62,333 bases of DNA, taken from contig NZ_QUMD01000019.1 of the NCBI RefSeq assembly GCF_003481985.1, forward strand, positions 1 through 62,333. The letters run 5' to 3'. Made by a program: the position numbers and the translations under genes. This DNA is from Clostridium sp. OF09-36 (GTDB lineage Bacteria; Bacillota; Clostridia; Lachnospirales; Lachnospiraceae). Positions 33,914-43,324 of the stretch are shown one piece after another. Within the stretch, counting starts at the first letter, position 1. Every line of letters starts with the position of its first letter. Under the pieces are notes generated by a model, which did no database searches, was not told the DNA's origin, and saw only the letters and a program-made list of their open reading frames with translations.

Positions 33914-36304
33914 TTGAATGACAAGAGAAACCTGACCATAGGTGTGACATTTGGCCTTAGTGATTCCATTTCTCAGATTGGAGAAATCATCAACAGGATA
34001 TCCGATATTAAGGCAGGATTCATGGAAGCAGAAAATACCGGTGTAAGAATGGGAAGCGAAGTAGCCAAAAGCGCCGGAATGCTTACGGATGAGCTGCATG
34101 AGGCACGGGAGGAAAGCTGGAAAGTTACTGCTGGAATGAATGCTGTGGGTGATGCTGGAGAGGATGTTGGGGACTCTATCCGGGATACGGGTCGAGAATT
34201 TGACAAAATGGGTTCCAAAGCCGCGGAGAATGTGAGCGATACCAAACGGGAACTGGAGAAAGCTGCAGATGCAGCGGAAGACCTGGGAAGCGAAGTCGCA
34301 AAGACTGCAGGAACGGCTGTAAAGGACATGGATACGATGGCCGACACAGCAGAAGATGCCGGAGACAGCTTTGACCAAATGGGAGACCAGGTTCAGAAGT
34401 CATATGTTCAGATGGGCGCTGAGGCCGGGAGCTTCCGGGAAGCCGTAATTCGGACAAGTGCGGCAGCAAACAAGGAAACAAACTCCATGGCAAAGACAAT
34501 GAGAGCCGGAATGCAGGGCGCTTATGGCTATGCGGGAAAACGTGCGGATGAGTTCAAAAAAAAGGCTGTGGCGGGCGCTGAGAGCGTCAGGGACGCATTT
34601 GAGCATCCGATTCAGACCATAAAGGGAAAGCTTTCGGAGGCACTGCACAGGGCACGCGAAGACCTGGACAATGTAGGAGACGAAGCGGATAGGACCGGAG
34701 ACGATCTGGACGATATGGGTAAAGACGGCGAGAACGCAGGAACCAGCATCAAGGATGCTATGGGATCTGCGGTCAAGTCGTTTTTTGCTATATCGGCAGC
34801 CATTGAAGTAGTCAAGGCTGGAATCGATGTCGCAAAGCAATTCGGATCCGCACTAGTAGAGGCAGGAAAGAACGCAGAGCAGACAGGGGCAAAGTTTGAT
34901 GCTGCGTTTTCTGCAGACTCTGGGGTGGCAGAGTGGGCGGATAACTTCGCAGGAGCAATCCACCGAAGCGAAAAAGAAGTGCAAGGCTTTTTGGTATCAA
35001 ATAAAGCCATGTACAACGAGCTGGGGATTACAGGAGAGGCCGCGACAGATCTGTCAAAGATTACAACGTCACTGGCTTATGACCTGGGAACAGCCTTTAA
35101 GATGGATGATGCAGAAGCACTGGGAGTCATGCAGGACTACATCAATGGCAATACCAGTGCCCTTGCGGAATATGGCATCCAGATTGATGACACGGTATTA
35201 AAACAGTCAGCAATGGAAATGGGGCTGGGGCAGAACATTGATGAGCTGGATGATGCTGCCATGGCACAGGTCCGTATGAATGCGCTGCTGAAAAACTCCA
35301 CGGAGATCCAGCAGCAGGCTGCGCAGAAGCAGGAAGGCTATACCAATGGTCTGAAAAGCCTGAACGGTATCTGGCAGGACTTTTTGTCCAATGCCGCGGA
35401 ACGATTTGAACCGGTATTTTCGAATCTGGTAGGAACGATGCTGGATTCGTGGCCGCAGGTTGAACCGGTCCTTATGGGGCTGGTTGACATGCTGAGCAAT
35501 GGAATTGCAGCAGGAGCACCGGTCATTATGGACCTGGCTCAGAATGCGATACTGCCGCTTATGGACATCCTGGGACAACTGGGAAGTGTAGCGGCTCCGG
35601 TGGGAGGAATCCTGTTAAGCATCGGAACAACGGTATTACCGCCGCTGGCCCGCATGATCGGGAACATCGCAACCACGGTAGCCCCGCCATTAGTCAGCAT
35701 TTTAAAGACGTTAAACGACAACGTGATAGCGCCACTCATGCCACACGTCGAAAACATGGTAAACGCACTCTTGCCAGCACTGGCATCCGGATTGCGTATC
35801 ATACCGCCGATTCTGCAGACGATATCGCCGGTCCTGAGTGGTATCGCAAGCGTGTTATCTACAGTCGTGGGCTTTTTGTCCAAGATTATAGAGTATGTCG
35901 GCAACGGTGTCGGAACAGTGCTGGAAAAGGTAGCCGGATTATTTGGAGGAGGATCCTCTGTAAAATCAGCCGGTGCCAAGATCCCGCATAATGCGGACGG
36001 TGATCTTAATTTCCGCGGCGGATGGACACATATCAATGAGCGTGGTGGAGAGATGGCATATCTTCCGTCCGGATCAACGATCATTCCGGCCGATAAAAGC
36101 GATAAGATCATTAACAATAGCAACAGCACAAAAACAACCAAGACTGATATCAATTTTAATCCAACGATCAAAGTGGAAATCCATGGAGACGGTGGAGGCG
36201 GTACCAGATGGACCGACGATCTGAAACAGATGGTAAAAGAGTTATATCAGGAGATGCAAAACGATCAGAACGATCAGCTGGCAATCCAGCAGGGAAATGC
36301 GTAG
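33914..36304 (+). CDS. Tape measure protein
   Basis: 796 aa, TTG start after GGGGGACGGAG. The N-terminal half is a long coiled coil with Asp/Gly/Asp repeats (AGEDVGDSIRDTGREF, ADTAEDAGDSFDQM), the middle has hydrophobic helices (LVDMLSNGIAAGAPVIMDLA and GGILLSIGTTVLPPLARMIG), and the C-terminus is polar. It sets tail length and probably enters the cell membrane. The length suggests a tail of roughly 120 nm by the usual 0.15 nm per residue. Confidence 0.9.
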   Translation: MNDKRNLTIGVTFGLSDSISQIGEIINRISDIKAGFMEAENTGVRMGSEVAKSAGMLTDELHEAREESWKVTAGMNAVGDAGEDVGDSIRDTGREFDKMGSKAAENVSDTKRELEKAADAAEDLGSEVAKTAGTAVKDMDTMADTAEDAGDSFDQMGDQVQKSYVQMGAEAGSFREAVIRTSAAANKETNSMAKTMRAGMQGAYGYAGKRADEFKKKAVAGAESVRDAFEHPIQTIKGKLSEALHRAREDLDNVGDEADRTGDDLDDMGKDGENAGTSIKDAMGSAVKSFFAISAAIEVVKAGIDVAKQFGSALVEAGKNAEQTGAKFDAAFSADSGVAEWADNFAGAIHRSEKEVQGFLVSNKAMYNELGITGEAATDLSKITTSLAYDLGTAFKMDDAEALGVMQDYINGNTSALAEYGIQIDDTVLKQSAMEMGLGQNIDELDDAAMAQVRMNALLKNSTEIQQQAAQKQEGYTNGLKSLNGIWQDFLSNAAERFEPVFSNLVGTMLDSWPQVEPVLMGLVDMLSNGIAAGAPVIMDLAQNAILPLMDILGQLGSVAAPVGGILLSIGTTVLPPLARMIGNIATTVAPPLVSILKTLNDNVIAPLMPHVENMVNALLPALASGLRIIPPILQTISPVLSGIASVLSTVVGFLSKIIEYVGNGVGTVLEKVAGLFGGGSSVKSAGAKIPHNADGDLNFRGGWTHINERGGEMAYLPSGSTIIPADKSDKIINNSNSTKTTKTDINFNPTIKVEIHGDGGGGTRWTDDLKQMVKELYQEMQNDQNDQLAIQQGNA

Positions 36305-36313
36305 GAGGAGATT

Positions 36314-36901
36314 ATGTCATATAGATTGACTGGGAAAAAGTCTGGGACGGTATCATTTGTGCCAAAGACCGGAACCATTACACAAGAGACTGTGACAAAG
36401 TCCAGTAAGATGACATCAAATGCCATCGAGGGTGGAAGCAGTATCGAGGACCATGTATATCTTAATCCGGAGCAGATCCAGATTGTGGGAGTTGTAGTAA
36501 AAAACTACAGCTCCTTTCAATCAAGGCTGGAAAGTATGTGGAGGAATCGGGATCTGGTGACGTATGTTGGAAAATTCCGGGTGAGCAATTATGTGATCAC
36601 GAACCTGCAGCTAAAAAATGATGCGTCAAACAAAAAAGGATTTTCGTTCACGGCAACGCTGCAAAAAGCGAATATTGTTTCCGGATCTTATGTTGAGATT
36701 GGACAGAAACAGCTCATGAGCCAACAAGACAAAAGCGAAAAGAAACCAGCAGCAGCGAAGGAAACGAAAGCAGCGGGGTTAAAGACAACCGTAAGCAAAC
36801 AAATCAGCCAGAGTTCTTATGCAGCTTATGTAAACAGCTACAACGGCAAAAGCAGCTCTGGACCGACACAGAGAAAAACAGCAAGTCACAATGGAGTATA
36901 A
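36314..36901 (+). CDS. Tail protein between tape measure and baseplate
   Basis: 195 aa. YLNPEQIQIVGVVVKNYSSF and FRVSNYVITNLQLKNDASNK resemble the N-terminal domain of Dit-type baseplate proteins. The C-terminus is Lys/Ser-rich and low complexity. Confidence 0.68.
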   Translation: MSYRLTGKKSGTVSFVPKTGTITQETVTKSSKMTSNAIEGGSSIEDHVYLNPEQIQIVGVVVKNYSSFQSRLESMWRNRDLVTYVGKFRVSNYVITNLQLKNDASNKKGFSFTATLQKANIVSGSYVEIGQKQLMSQQDKSEKKPAAAKETKAAGLKTTVSKQISQSSYAAYVNSYNGKSSSGPTQRKTASHNGV

Positions 36902-36913
36902 GGAGGCGGGGGC

Positions 36914-37273
36914 ATGGATGAACTCCAGTCAATGGGATTGACCGCTGAGGTGGAATATATTCCGATCGATGCGGAAAAGGTACCATATACCTTTTCGGTA
37001 AAGCTGGATGACCGCACCTATACGATGACGGTCAAGTATAACGATGAGGGTGGGTTTTACACGATCGACCTGGCTATTATGGCAACGGGTGAGGTGCTTT
37101 GTTACGGGGATCCGGTCCGTTATGGGAGACCGATGTTCCGTGTTATTGAGGATGCAAGGTATCCGATGCCGGTTATCGTTCCGTATTGCCTCACGGGAGA
37201 GGTTGATGAGGTTACAAAGGATAATTTCGGTACCGATGTGCAGCTGTACTTGCATGAGAGGAGGACGGACTGA
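36914..37273 (+). CDS. Baseplate plug-like protein, 119 aa
   Basis: VEYIPIDAEKVPYTFSVKLD and LCYGDPVRYGRPMFRVIED are typical of the phage baseplate plug family. Its stop overlaps the next start. Confidence 0.72.
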   Translation: MDELQSMGLTAEVEYIPIDAEKVPYTFSVKLDDRTYTMTVKYNDEGGFYTIDLAIMATGEVLCYGDPVRYGRPMFRVIEDARYPMPVIVPYCLTGEVDEVTKDNFGTDVQLYLHERRTD

Positions 37274-38124
37274 TGGCATTTTTTCTGAGGTCCGCCATGC
37301 TCCAGATCGGGCCGCTTAAATATAACATGGATGACGGATTTTATTTTGACTTTGAGGTACCGTTTTATGACTCCGACCAGCTGGTGACTGCGAGCTTTAC
37401 GGTAAACAACCTCAGTGCCACATCAAGAGCCGGAATCCAAAAAAACCAGGTTGTTATCCTCAATGCAGGATATGAGGACGATGTGGGAGTGCTGTTTGTT
37501 GGCCAGGTAGCAAGCTGCAGGCATGTCCAGCAGGGTGTTGAGTGGGTGACAAAGATCACAGCCACGGCGGCCCTGGATCAGTGGCTAAACACCCAGATCA
37601 ATAAAACCTACGCGGAAAACTGCAAGGCAGAGGACATCGTGAGAGATCTGCTCAACATCTTCGGGCTGGAGATTGGAGTTTTTCAACTGGTTGAAAATGT
37701 GACATATCCGCGAGGGCGTGTGTGCTCCGGAAAGCTAAAAGACATCCTGACTGAGATTGTGGTAAACGAGTGCAAATCGCGTCTCCTGATCCGCACAAAC
37801 CAGATCATTATCAACAATCCTGCGGACGGTGTAAACAAAGGTTATTTACTTACACCGGAAACGGGACTGCTGTTCACATCTGCGGATTCGGATGTTACGA
37901 CGGTCGAGTCGACCCAGACCAAAGGGGCAGATGCGGAAAAAAAGGCAGCAGAACAGAAAACCTGGAAACGAACATGCCTGTTAAATTATCGCATGGGACC
38001 GGGTGACATTGTACAGATCCAGTCGAGAGATTTAAACGGGATGTTTCAGATCGTTTCCGGAACGCACAAAGGTAGCCCGACCGGAACGTGGAACACGGAG
38101 ATTGAGTTCAAGGTGGCCGGATAA
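37273..38124 (+). CDS. Baseplate hub protein (late control D/XkdQ-like)
   Basis: 283 aa. DFEVPFYDSDQLVTASFTV, AEDIVRDLLNIFGLEIG and GPGDIVQIQSRDLNGMFQIV match XkdQ-type hub proteins of contractile tails. Located between plug and spike. Confidence 0.75.
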   Translation: MAFFLRSAMLQIGPLKYNMDDGFYFDFEVPFYDSDQLVTASFTVNNLSATSRAGIQKNQVVILNAGYEDDVGVLFVGQVASCRHVQQGVEWVTKITATAALDQWLNTQINKTYAENCKAEDIVRDLLNIFGLEIGVFQLVENVTYPRGRVCSGKLKDILTEIVVNECKSRLLIRTNQIIINNPADGVNKGYLLTPETGLLFTSADSDVTTVESTQTKGADAEKKAAEQKTWKRTCLLNYRMGPGDIVQIQSRDLNGMFQIVSGTHKGSPTGTWNTEIEFKVAG

Positions 38125-38160
38125 CGGACAGAAAGCAGAAAGGTGGGGAATAGTTAGGCT

Positions 38161-38559
38161 ATGGCAAGAAAAGACCCAGGATTAGCCAATTTGGAAGCCA
38201 ACGAGCGGAAAAACCTGTTAAAGGTACGCTGCGCAGATCTTGTACAGGTAACTGCATTTAACGAGGGAAAGATGACCGTCGATGTAAAGCCGCTTGTAAA
38301 AAGAGAGATTGGAGGAACGTATGTATCGCCGCCTCCAGTGCTTGGAGTTAAGGTGGCCAACATCCCGATCGAGGTGGAGGTCGAGGGGAAGAAAGGAACC
38401 GTAAAGGTTAAAATCAATCCTGGAGATATTGGAGTGGTAGTCTATTTGGACCTGGACAGCGATAACTCATTAAAGAGTGGCGCGGAGAGCATGCCAAACT
38501 CCACCAGAGTGCATTCTGGAGACGATGCGGTCTTTGTCGGTGTAGTGCAGAAAGGATAA
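38161..38559 (+). CDS. Baseplate spike protein (Gp138-like N-terminal domain)
   Basis: 132 aa. ADLVQVTAFNEGKMTVDVKP and INPGDIGVVVYLDLDSD have the OB-fold of gpV/Gp138-type spikes. No C-terminal needle with HxH is visible, so this is a short spike or hub partner. Confidence 0.72.
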   Translation: MARKDPGLANLEANERKNLLKVRCADLVQVTAFNEGKMTVDVKPLVKREIGGTYVSPPPVLGVKVANIPIEVEVEGKKGTVKVKINPGDIGVVVYLDLDSDNSLKSGAESMPNSTRVHSGDDAVFVGVVQKG

Positions 38560-38563
38560 GGAT

Positions 38564-38926
38564 ATGAACGATGCATGGAAAATAAATCCGGACACGAAAG
38601 ACCTGTGTTTTGACGATAACGGGATACTGGAAACCATAAGCGATGATGAGACGGCAGCGCAAAGCGTGAGAATGGCCCTGACAGCCTTTCAGGGCGATTT
38701 TGACCTGGTACCAGAACACGGTACCGACTATGAGCAAATTCTAGGCTTGCCGGTCGATGAGGAGACCACAGATGAGGTCATTCGCGAGGCAATATTCCAG
38801 GAGGATCGCGTCGCAATGATAGATGAGCTTACAGTAAACATGGACAAGCGTGCGGTTGAGATCAGTTTTTCCGGTACGCTGAATGACGGAAAGAAAGTCA
38901 GCATGGAGGTGAACGTAGGTGAATGA
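38564..38926 (+). CDS. Baseplate wedge protein (gp25/DUF2634-like)
   Basis: 120 aa. SVRMALTAFQGDFDLVPEHG and VIREAIFQEDRVAMIDELTV are typical of gp25/GpW lysozyme-like wedge proteins. It initiates sheath assembly. Confidence 0.8.
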   Translation: MNDAWKINPDTKDLCFDDNGILETISDDETAAQSVRMALTAFQGDFDLVPEHGTDYEQILGLPVDEETTDEVIREAIFQEDRVAMIDELTVNMDKRAVEISFSGTLNDGKKVSMEVNVGE

Positions 38927-40096
38927 TAACTGGGGATTAACAGACAAAGGGTTTTACAGACCGACCTATACGGTTCTCCTGAACGCTTTGGAATATAAAG
39001 CGCGGGAGTTATATGGGGACGGAATTAATCTGACTGTGCGCTCCCCTCTGGGCGTGTTTTTGCGCATCCTGGCATGGATCTGGAATATCCTCTTTGCGTG
39101 CCTGGAAGATGTTTATAACAGCAGGTTTATCGATACTGCAGTGGGGACAAGCCTGTATCACTTGGGTAATGCGATTGGCATGCAGCTCCTCACGGAGGGA
39201 AAGGCAACCGGATATATCAAGGTGACCGGAACACCAGGGACAACGGTTCCGGCTGGTTTTTGGTAGCCACCAATGGAGGCCTGCAGTATACCGTCATGGA
39301 GCCGGTGACGATCGGAGAGTCCGGGAATGTACTGGCACTGGTTAGAGCGGTGGAGACAGGACCGGAATACAACACAGCAGCAGGAACCGTGCTGGTGATT
39401 GTCAATCCCTCTTCGGTGGCGGGAATTGAATCGATTACAAACGATGCAGACATAGCGGGAGGACGGCTGAAAGAAACAGACGCAGAATTCCGGGAACGGT
39501 ATTATCAATCAGTCGATTATCCGGGAGGAGTAAATGCGGATGCACTTCGCGCCGCGCTGCTGAATGACGTTGAGGGTGTATCATCTGCATTTGTGTATGA
39601 GAATGACGCAGATGAGTTTGACAATACCTATAACCTGCCGGCACATTCCATTGAGGCGGTGGTCTATGGTGGAGTAGATGAGACCATTGCAAAGACTATC
39701 TATGCAAAACGATCCGGAGGAATCCAGACCGTTGGAAATGTCGCAGTGAGTGTGATGACAGCATCACAGCAACAGCTGTATATTCGCTTTTCACGGCCGA
39801 CAACGAAAAAGGTATGGATCAAGGTCTCAAACCTGAAAAAGGGCGCGGACTATGCTGGAGATGATGCTATAAAGCAGGCGTTGATTGATTACATCGGCAG
39901 CAATACAGCCGGAGGTCTGGAGATTGGACAGAATGTGGTATACATCAAGCTCCCTGGGATTGTAACGGCGGTATCGGGAGTGGAAGACTTTGATATTGAT
40001 ATCAGCACGGACGGAAACACCTACACAAAGACAAACATCGAAGTGGGGTATCGAGAAAAGGCTATCACAGAAGAAAGCGCGGTGATCATCGTATGA
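38919..40096 (+). pseudogene. Baseplate J-like protein, frameshifted
   Basis: Frame one: LTDKGFYRPTYTVLLNALEY up to TGTPGTTVPAGF. Frame two: VATNGGLQYTVMEP up to TEESAVIIV. The two join if one T is added to the T5 run at 39257-39261, giving about 392 aa, normal for baseplate J. The short T-run could also allow -1 slippage, but a programmed shift is not known for this family. Confidence 0.85.
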
Positions 40097-40773
40097 GTTT
40101 TGCAATCAAGATGCTGGAGATGCTGACAAGCTCCTACAACCGGACGGATATGCAGCGCCTGGAAGAAAACCAGATGCCGCAGACCAACATCGGAAAGCTG
40201 TTTTCGCTTGCGGGCTGGGGATTTGATATTATCAAAGACCAGACGGAAAAGGTAAAACTGTGGGACAACATAGATGTCATGCAGGGATCTGCGCTGACCA
40301 GATATGGAGAGAGCTTTGGAGTGCCGAGGGGCGAGGCAAGTGATGAGATTTTGAGAATCATGATCAAGGTCAAGACCATTGCCATGCTGGCCTCCGGAGA
40401 TTTGGACACAATAATCCTGTCTGCAGCTACGCTGTTTGGAGTAACGGCAGCAGATGTTAAAACCGAAGAAATCTATCCAGCTAAAGTGTACCTGTACATA
40501 GATGAGGACAAGCTGGATGAGGAGCATAAAAGAGTAGCGGAAACCATAGCGGGGCTAATGAGCAGAATCAAGGCATCTGGAATCGGCATCCGGATCTTTT
40601 ATCAGACCTACTTCGGCGGGGCGGAAAAACTGTATATCATGTCGATGCGGTCCAATCATATCAAGATAACGGCATCACCAGATGCAACGAACAAAAAAAT
40701 CAGAATGGGTACAGGCATCAATGTGGCATTGCCGCGTCTGGAATACCTGCAGATCACATATGGAGCAAATTAA
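40093..40773 (+). CDS. Tail protein (YmfQ/DUF2313-like, gpI role)
   Basis: 226 aa. SSYNRTDMQRLEENQMPQTN and LWDNIDVMQGSALTRYGESF follow the YmfQ family pattern, which occupies the tail protein I position between J and the fibre. Confidence 0.78.
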   Translation: MSFAIKMLEMLTSSYNRTDMQRLEENQMPQTNIGKLFSLAGWGFDIIKDQTEKVKLWDNIDVMQGSALTRYGESFGVPRGEASDEILRIMIKVKTIAMLASGDLDTIILSAATLFGVTAADVKTEEIYPAKVYLYIDEDKLDEEHKRVAETIAGLMSRIKASGIGIRIFYQTYFGGAEKLYIMSMRSNHIKITASPDATNKKIRMGTGINVALPRLEYLQITYGAN

Positions 40774-40786
40774 GGAGGAGTAAATC

Positions 40787-41956
40787 ATGGCAAACGGAAC
40801 AGTAGTAACGCGTAAAGGCTTACAGCTGATCACAAAGCTGGTGGCATCAGAAACAGCGCTGACCTTTACGAGAGTGGCCATTGGTACCGGAAAGGTGCCG
40901 GGAGGGTATGATCCAGGCAGCATGACCGGCTTGAATGAATACAAAATGGACGGGAGCATCGCATCTCACAGCGCATCAGGAGATGAGGCCAGCGTGGTTA
41001 TGCAGATTAGCTCAATTGGAGTAGAGACCGGATTTACCATCACGGAGGCCGGTCTTTTTGCTACAGATCCGGATGAGGGAGAAATCCTGTATGCTTATCT
41101 GGACATGTCAGCGGATCCTCAGTATATGTACCCAGAGAACAACGCGATCAGCAAATTTATTGAGATGACTCTGGTGGTTAAGATCGGAGAGGTGCAGAGC
41201 GTAACTGCTGTGATCAATCCCGGAAGTCTGGTAACGAAAGAAAAGTTTGACGAGATTGCATATCCAACGCTTCCGAAACTGGATGAAAGCAAGAATGAAC
41301 AGGATTATATCCTGGACGGAGGAGAGGATATCCGCTGGTTACTGGCACGATATGAATATGTGAAACAGCATTATGCAAAAAGTATCGATTTAATGGATGA
41401 AAAGAGAACATCGGTACACCAGAATGACATTATTAATGGTTTTGGTGAGGGTGTGACTGGTGATTTAGTCACAGTCATGGGAACAATTCTGGGTCAGAAA
41501 CATGATACCGACATCAACTACTTGAAAAAATATGGATTGCTGAAAAGTATGATCACACAGGCAAATGTTGACAGTCTGGACAAAATCCCGAGCGCGTACC
41601 TGCTCTATCAGCTGAATAAGGATCTGTTGGACAAGTATGAGGACCTGCTGACAAAATATAATGAGTTAAATAGTAATTTGAAGAACACTGTTTATGGCGA
41701 AGGTTGGCAATCTAGCTATAGTGTGAGTGTGCCACGCAGTGGTTCTACAGCGCTTGTTGTTGCATCTGGACGAAATGATCCAGGGATGTATTTAATATAC
41801 GGAGTAGGACAAACCGCAAATGTAATGCCAATATTTGAACCAGCGAAAACCGGAGAATTAATTACATACTCTATTTCTGGACAACAGGTTACTTTTTCAT
41901 CACCAGAAAACAGAGGTTATAATTATGGCGTTGTTCTGTTTGATAAAAAATTATAA
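40787..41956 (+). CDS. Tail fibre with switchable C-terminus
   Basis: 389 aa. The N-terminal 150 residues (VTRKGLQLITKLVASETALT, TGFTITEAGLFATDPDEGE) are the tail-collar/DUF3751-like attachment domain. A helical stretch (LLDKYEDLLTKYNELNSN) leads to a C-terminal domain of about 95 residues (VYGEGWQSSYSVSVPRSG...YGVVLFDKKL). At codon 293 (41663-41679) lies a 17-bp sequence whose inverted copy is at 42294-42310. The segment between carries an opposite-strand alternative C-terminus. Receptor binding is the likely role. Confidence 0.82.
   Translation: MANGTVVTRKGLQLITKLVASETALTFTRVAIGTGKVPGGYDPGSMTGLNEYKMDGSIASHSASGDEASVVMQISSIGVETGFTITEAGLFATDPDEGEILYAYLDMSADPQYMYPENNAISKFIEMTLVVKIGEVQSVTAVINPGSLVTKEKFDEIAYPTLPKLDESKNEQDYILDGGEDIRWLLARYEYVKQHYAKSIDLMDEKRTSVHQNDIINGFGEGVTGDLVTVMGTILGQKHDTDINYLKKYGLLKSMITQANVDSLDKIPSAYLLYQLNKDLLDKYEDLLTKYNELNSNLKNTVYGEGWQSSYSVSVPRSGSTALVVASGRNDPGMYLIYGVGQTANVMPIFEPAKTGELITYSISGQQVTFSSPENRGYNYGVVLFDKKL
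41663..41679 (+). repeat. Inverted repeat left, fibre switch
   Basis: GAGTTAAATAGTAATTT, within the fibre gene. It matches the reverse complement of 42294-42310 at 15 of 17 positions, and the reading frame is the same in both copies (E-L-N-S-N and E-S-Y-S-N). Confidence 0.7.
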
Positions 41957-42310
41957 TCAAGTAAATGTAATGGTGGTATCAAACAAATGCACAACACATC
42001 CTTCGTTATTTGTTGCCGTGTCCCATATATGACCGGTCATATCTACAACGATCATGCCCCCTTTCAATGTTATGCCAAGCGAATACACATTGATTGATAG
42101 TGGTTGCGTCCAAGGAGTTTCTGGCAAGAAAGCACCGTTTTGTCTTACATAAAAATTGCCACTAATTTTGCACGATGAAGCAAAACAAGGTTTATTTAGC
42201 GGAATATGAAAAATCAGATGAGCTTTTTGTAGTGTTATACAACCGAATATCACAACATTATCAATCGTAAGGCTGTCACCTTTACGATAAGCGAAATTAC
42301 TATATGACTC
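41957..42310 (-). CDS. Silent alternative fibre C-terminus, inverted
   Basis: The minus strand reads, from the repeat, ESYSNFAYRKGDSLTIDNVV through FYVRQNGAFLPETPWTQPLS to HLFDTTITFT. This is a fibre C-terminal domain of the kind seen on clostridial phages, without its own start or attachment domain. It ends one base after the fibre stop, tail to tail. Inversion between the two 17-bp repeats would fuse it in frame to the fibre N-terminus. Confidence 0.72.
   Translation of the reverse strand, partial: ESYSNFAYRKGDSLTIDNVVIFGCITLQKAHLIFHIPLNKPCFASSCKISGNFYVRQNGAFLPETPWTQPLSINVYSLGITLKGGMIVVDMTGHIWDTATNNEGCVVHLFDTTITFT
42294..42310 (-). repeat. Inverted repeat right, fibre switch
   Basis: On the minus strand GAGTCATATAGTAATTT. 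The ten bases ATAGTAATTT are identical to the left repeat. Confidence 0.7.
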
Positions 42311-42382
42311 AGCGAATGGGATGGAGAAGCGGAGAGGTAGAACATGTAAGAGGCGATTACAAATTGAAAAAAAGAGTAACAT

Positions 42383-42409
42383 GCCGCCATGAAAAAGGCG
42401 GCTTTATTT
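42383..42409 (+). terminator. Rho-independent terminator after fibre
   Basis: GCCGCC paired with GGCGGC, loop of 8, then TTTATTT. Confidence 0.65.
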
Positions 42410-42451
42410 ATGAATCGGAGCTGTCCGTAAAACAGCAGAAAGGAAAAGAAC

Positions 42452-42655
42452 ATGAGTATCAAACACAAATCTGAAACACCGAACATCCCTTACGGACCAG
42501 CAACAGGAGTACAGTCTCCAGAACCGCACAACGAGGCTCTGAGCACCGGAAAGGATCATGAGTACCGTAAGGACAGCACGCCGGGAACTGCAGATCATGC
42601 AGAGCCGAGGCATGTGCAGGGTGGTCCTGGACATCAGGATTGCGATCACGAATAA
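42452..42655 (+). CDS. Small hydrophilic protein, 67 aa
   Basis: ATG at 42452 after AAAGGAAAAG. Rich in Pro, His, Glu and Gly (NIPYGPATGVQSPEPHNEAL). Disordered in appearance. The following terminator supports a transcribed unit. Confidence 0.5.
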   Translation: MSIKHKSETPNIPYGPATGVQSPEPHNEALSTGKDHEYRKDSTPGTADHAEPRHVQGGPGHQDCDHE

Positions 42656-42668
42656 GGGAGAATAAAGA

Positions 42669-42712
42669 AAAGAACCCGGATCCAAGGGCTAAGGATTTCC
42701 GGGTTCTTTTTA
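42669..42712 (+). terminator. Rho-independent terminator before holin
   Basis: AAGAACCCGG paired with CCGGGTTCTT, followed by TTTTT. Confidence 0.75.
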
Positions 42713-42766
42713 GTATAAACTTTTGCAACATTATAACATGAATTGCAAAAGGAGGCAAACAGAAAA

Positions 42767-43250
42767 ATGAACAGGAGCACATGCATGACTGTACAGGTTT
42801 TGGCGGCTGGATTGGTCGCATATCTCAGCGAAAAGCTGGGGTTTACTTTTTTATTTATTAGGAATTTTACTGGCCCTTATGGTGATCGATTACCTTTCTG
42901 GAATGTCAGCCAGTGCAGTGGAAGCACTGGACCATCCAGGAGATAGTCATTACGGCTGGAGCAGCCGGAAGGGTGCCAAAGGCATAGTAAAGAAAGTAGC
43001 CTATTTTTGTGTTATTTTGGCTGCAATAGCAATAGACTATGTACTTATCAAGGCATCTGGTCAGTTGGGCTTATCGTTGCCAGTGAATGTTAGACTGTCA
43101 TTGCTGGTGACAGCATGGTACTTGGTTAATGAAGCGTTATCAATCATAGAAAATGCAGGGAGAATGGGTGCACCAGTCCCGGAGTGGTTGGCGAAGTATA
43201 TTGCGGTACTGAAAAATAAAATTGATAGCAAGGCAGGCAGCAAAGAGTAG
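42767..43250 (+). pseudogene. Phage holin, frameshifted
   Basis: Frame one starts MNRSTCMTVQVLAAGLVAYL behind AAAGGAGG and ends soon after EKLG. Frame two continues LLFYLLGILLALMVIDYLSG, GWSSRKGAKGIVKKVAYFCV and a further membrane segment. Here one base must be removed (GGGG to GGG near 42841) to join them into about 160 aa, a Hol44-type holin. It would make membrane holes at lysis and release the endolysin. Confidence 0.75.
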
Positions 43251-43297
43251 AAGGAGGTGATCCGGATATCTCCCGTAGCGGCCCGGGTTATGGCCGC
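43251..43297 (+). promoter_or_regulatory. Leader with perfect anti-16S match and hairpin
   Basis: AAGGAGGTGATCC (43251-43263) is complementary to the 3' end of bacterial 16S rRNA over all 13 bases, yet no usual start codon lies 5 to 10 bases after it. A hairpin GCGGCC...GGCCGC (43278-43297) follows. A GTG inside the site would give only MIRISPVAARVMAA. Confidence 0.45.
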
Positions 43298-43324
43298 ATA
43301 AACCTAAAAACAGGAGGAAATTTT

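Noticed and set aside
42304..42474. Open frame of about 56 aa starting MTQRMGWRSGEVEHV after the fibre switch
   Set aside because: No ribosome binding site, runs across a terminator hairpin and overlaps the 42452 gene. Could be a remnant, but cannot be supported.
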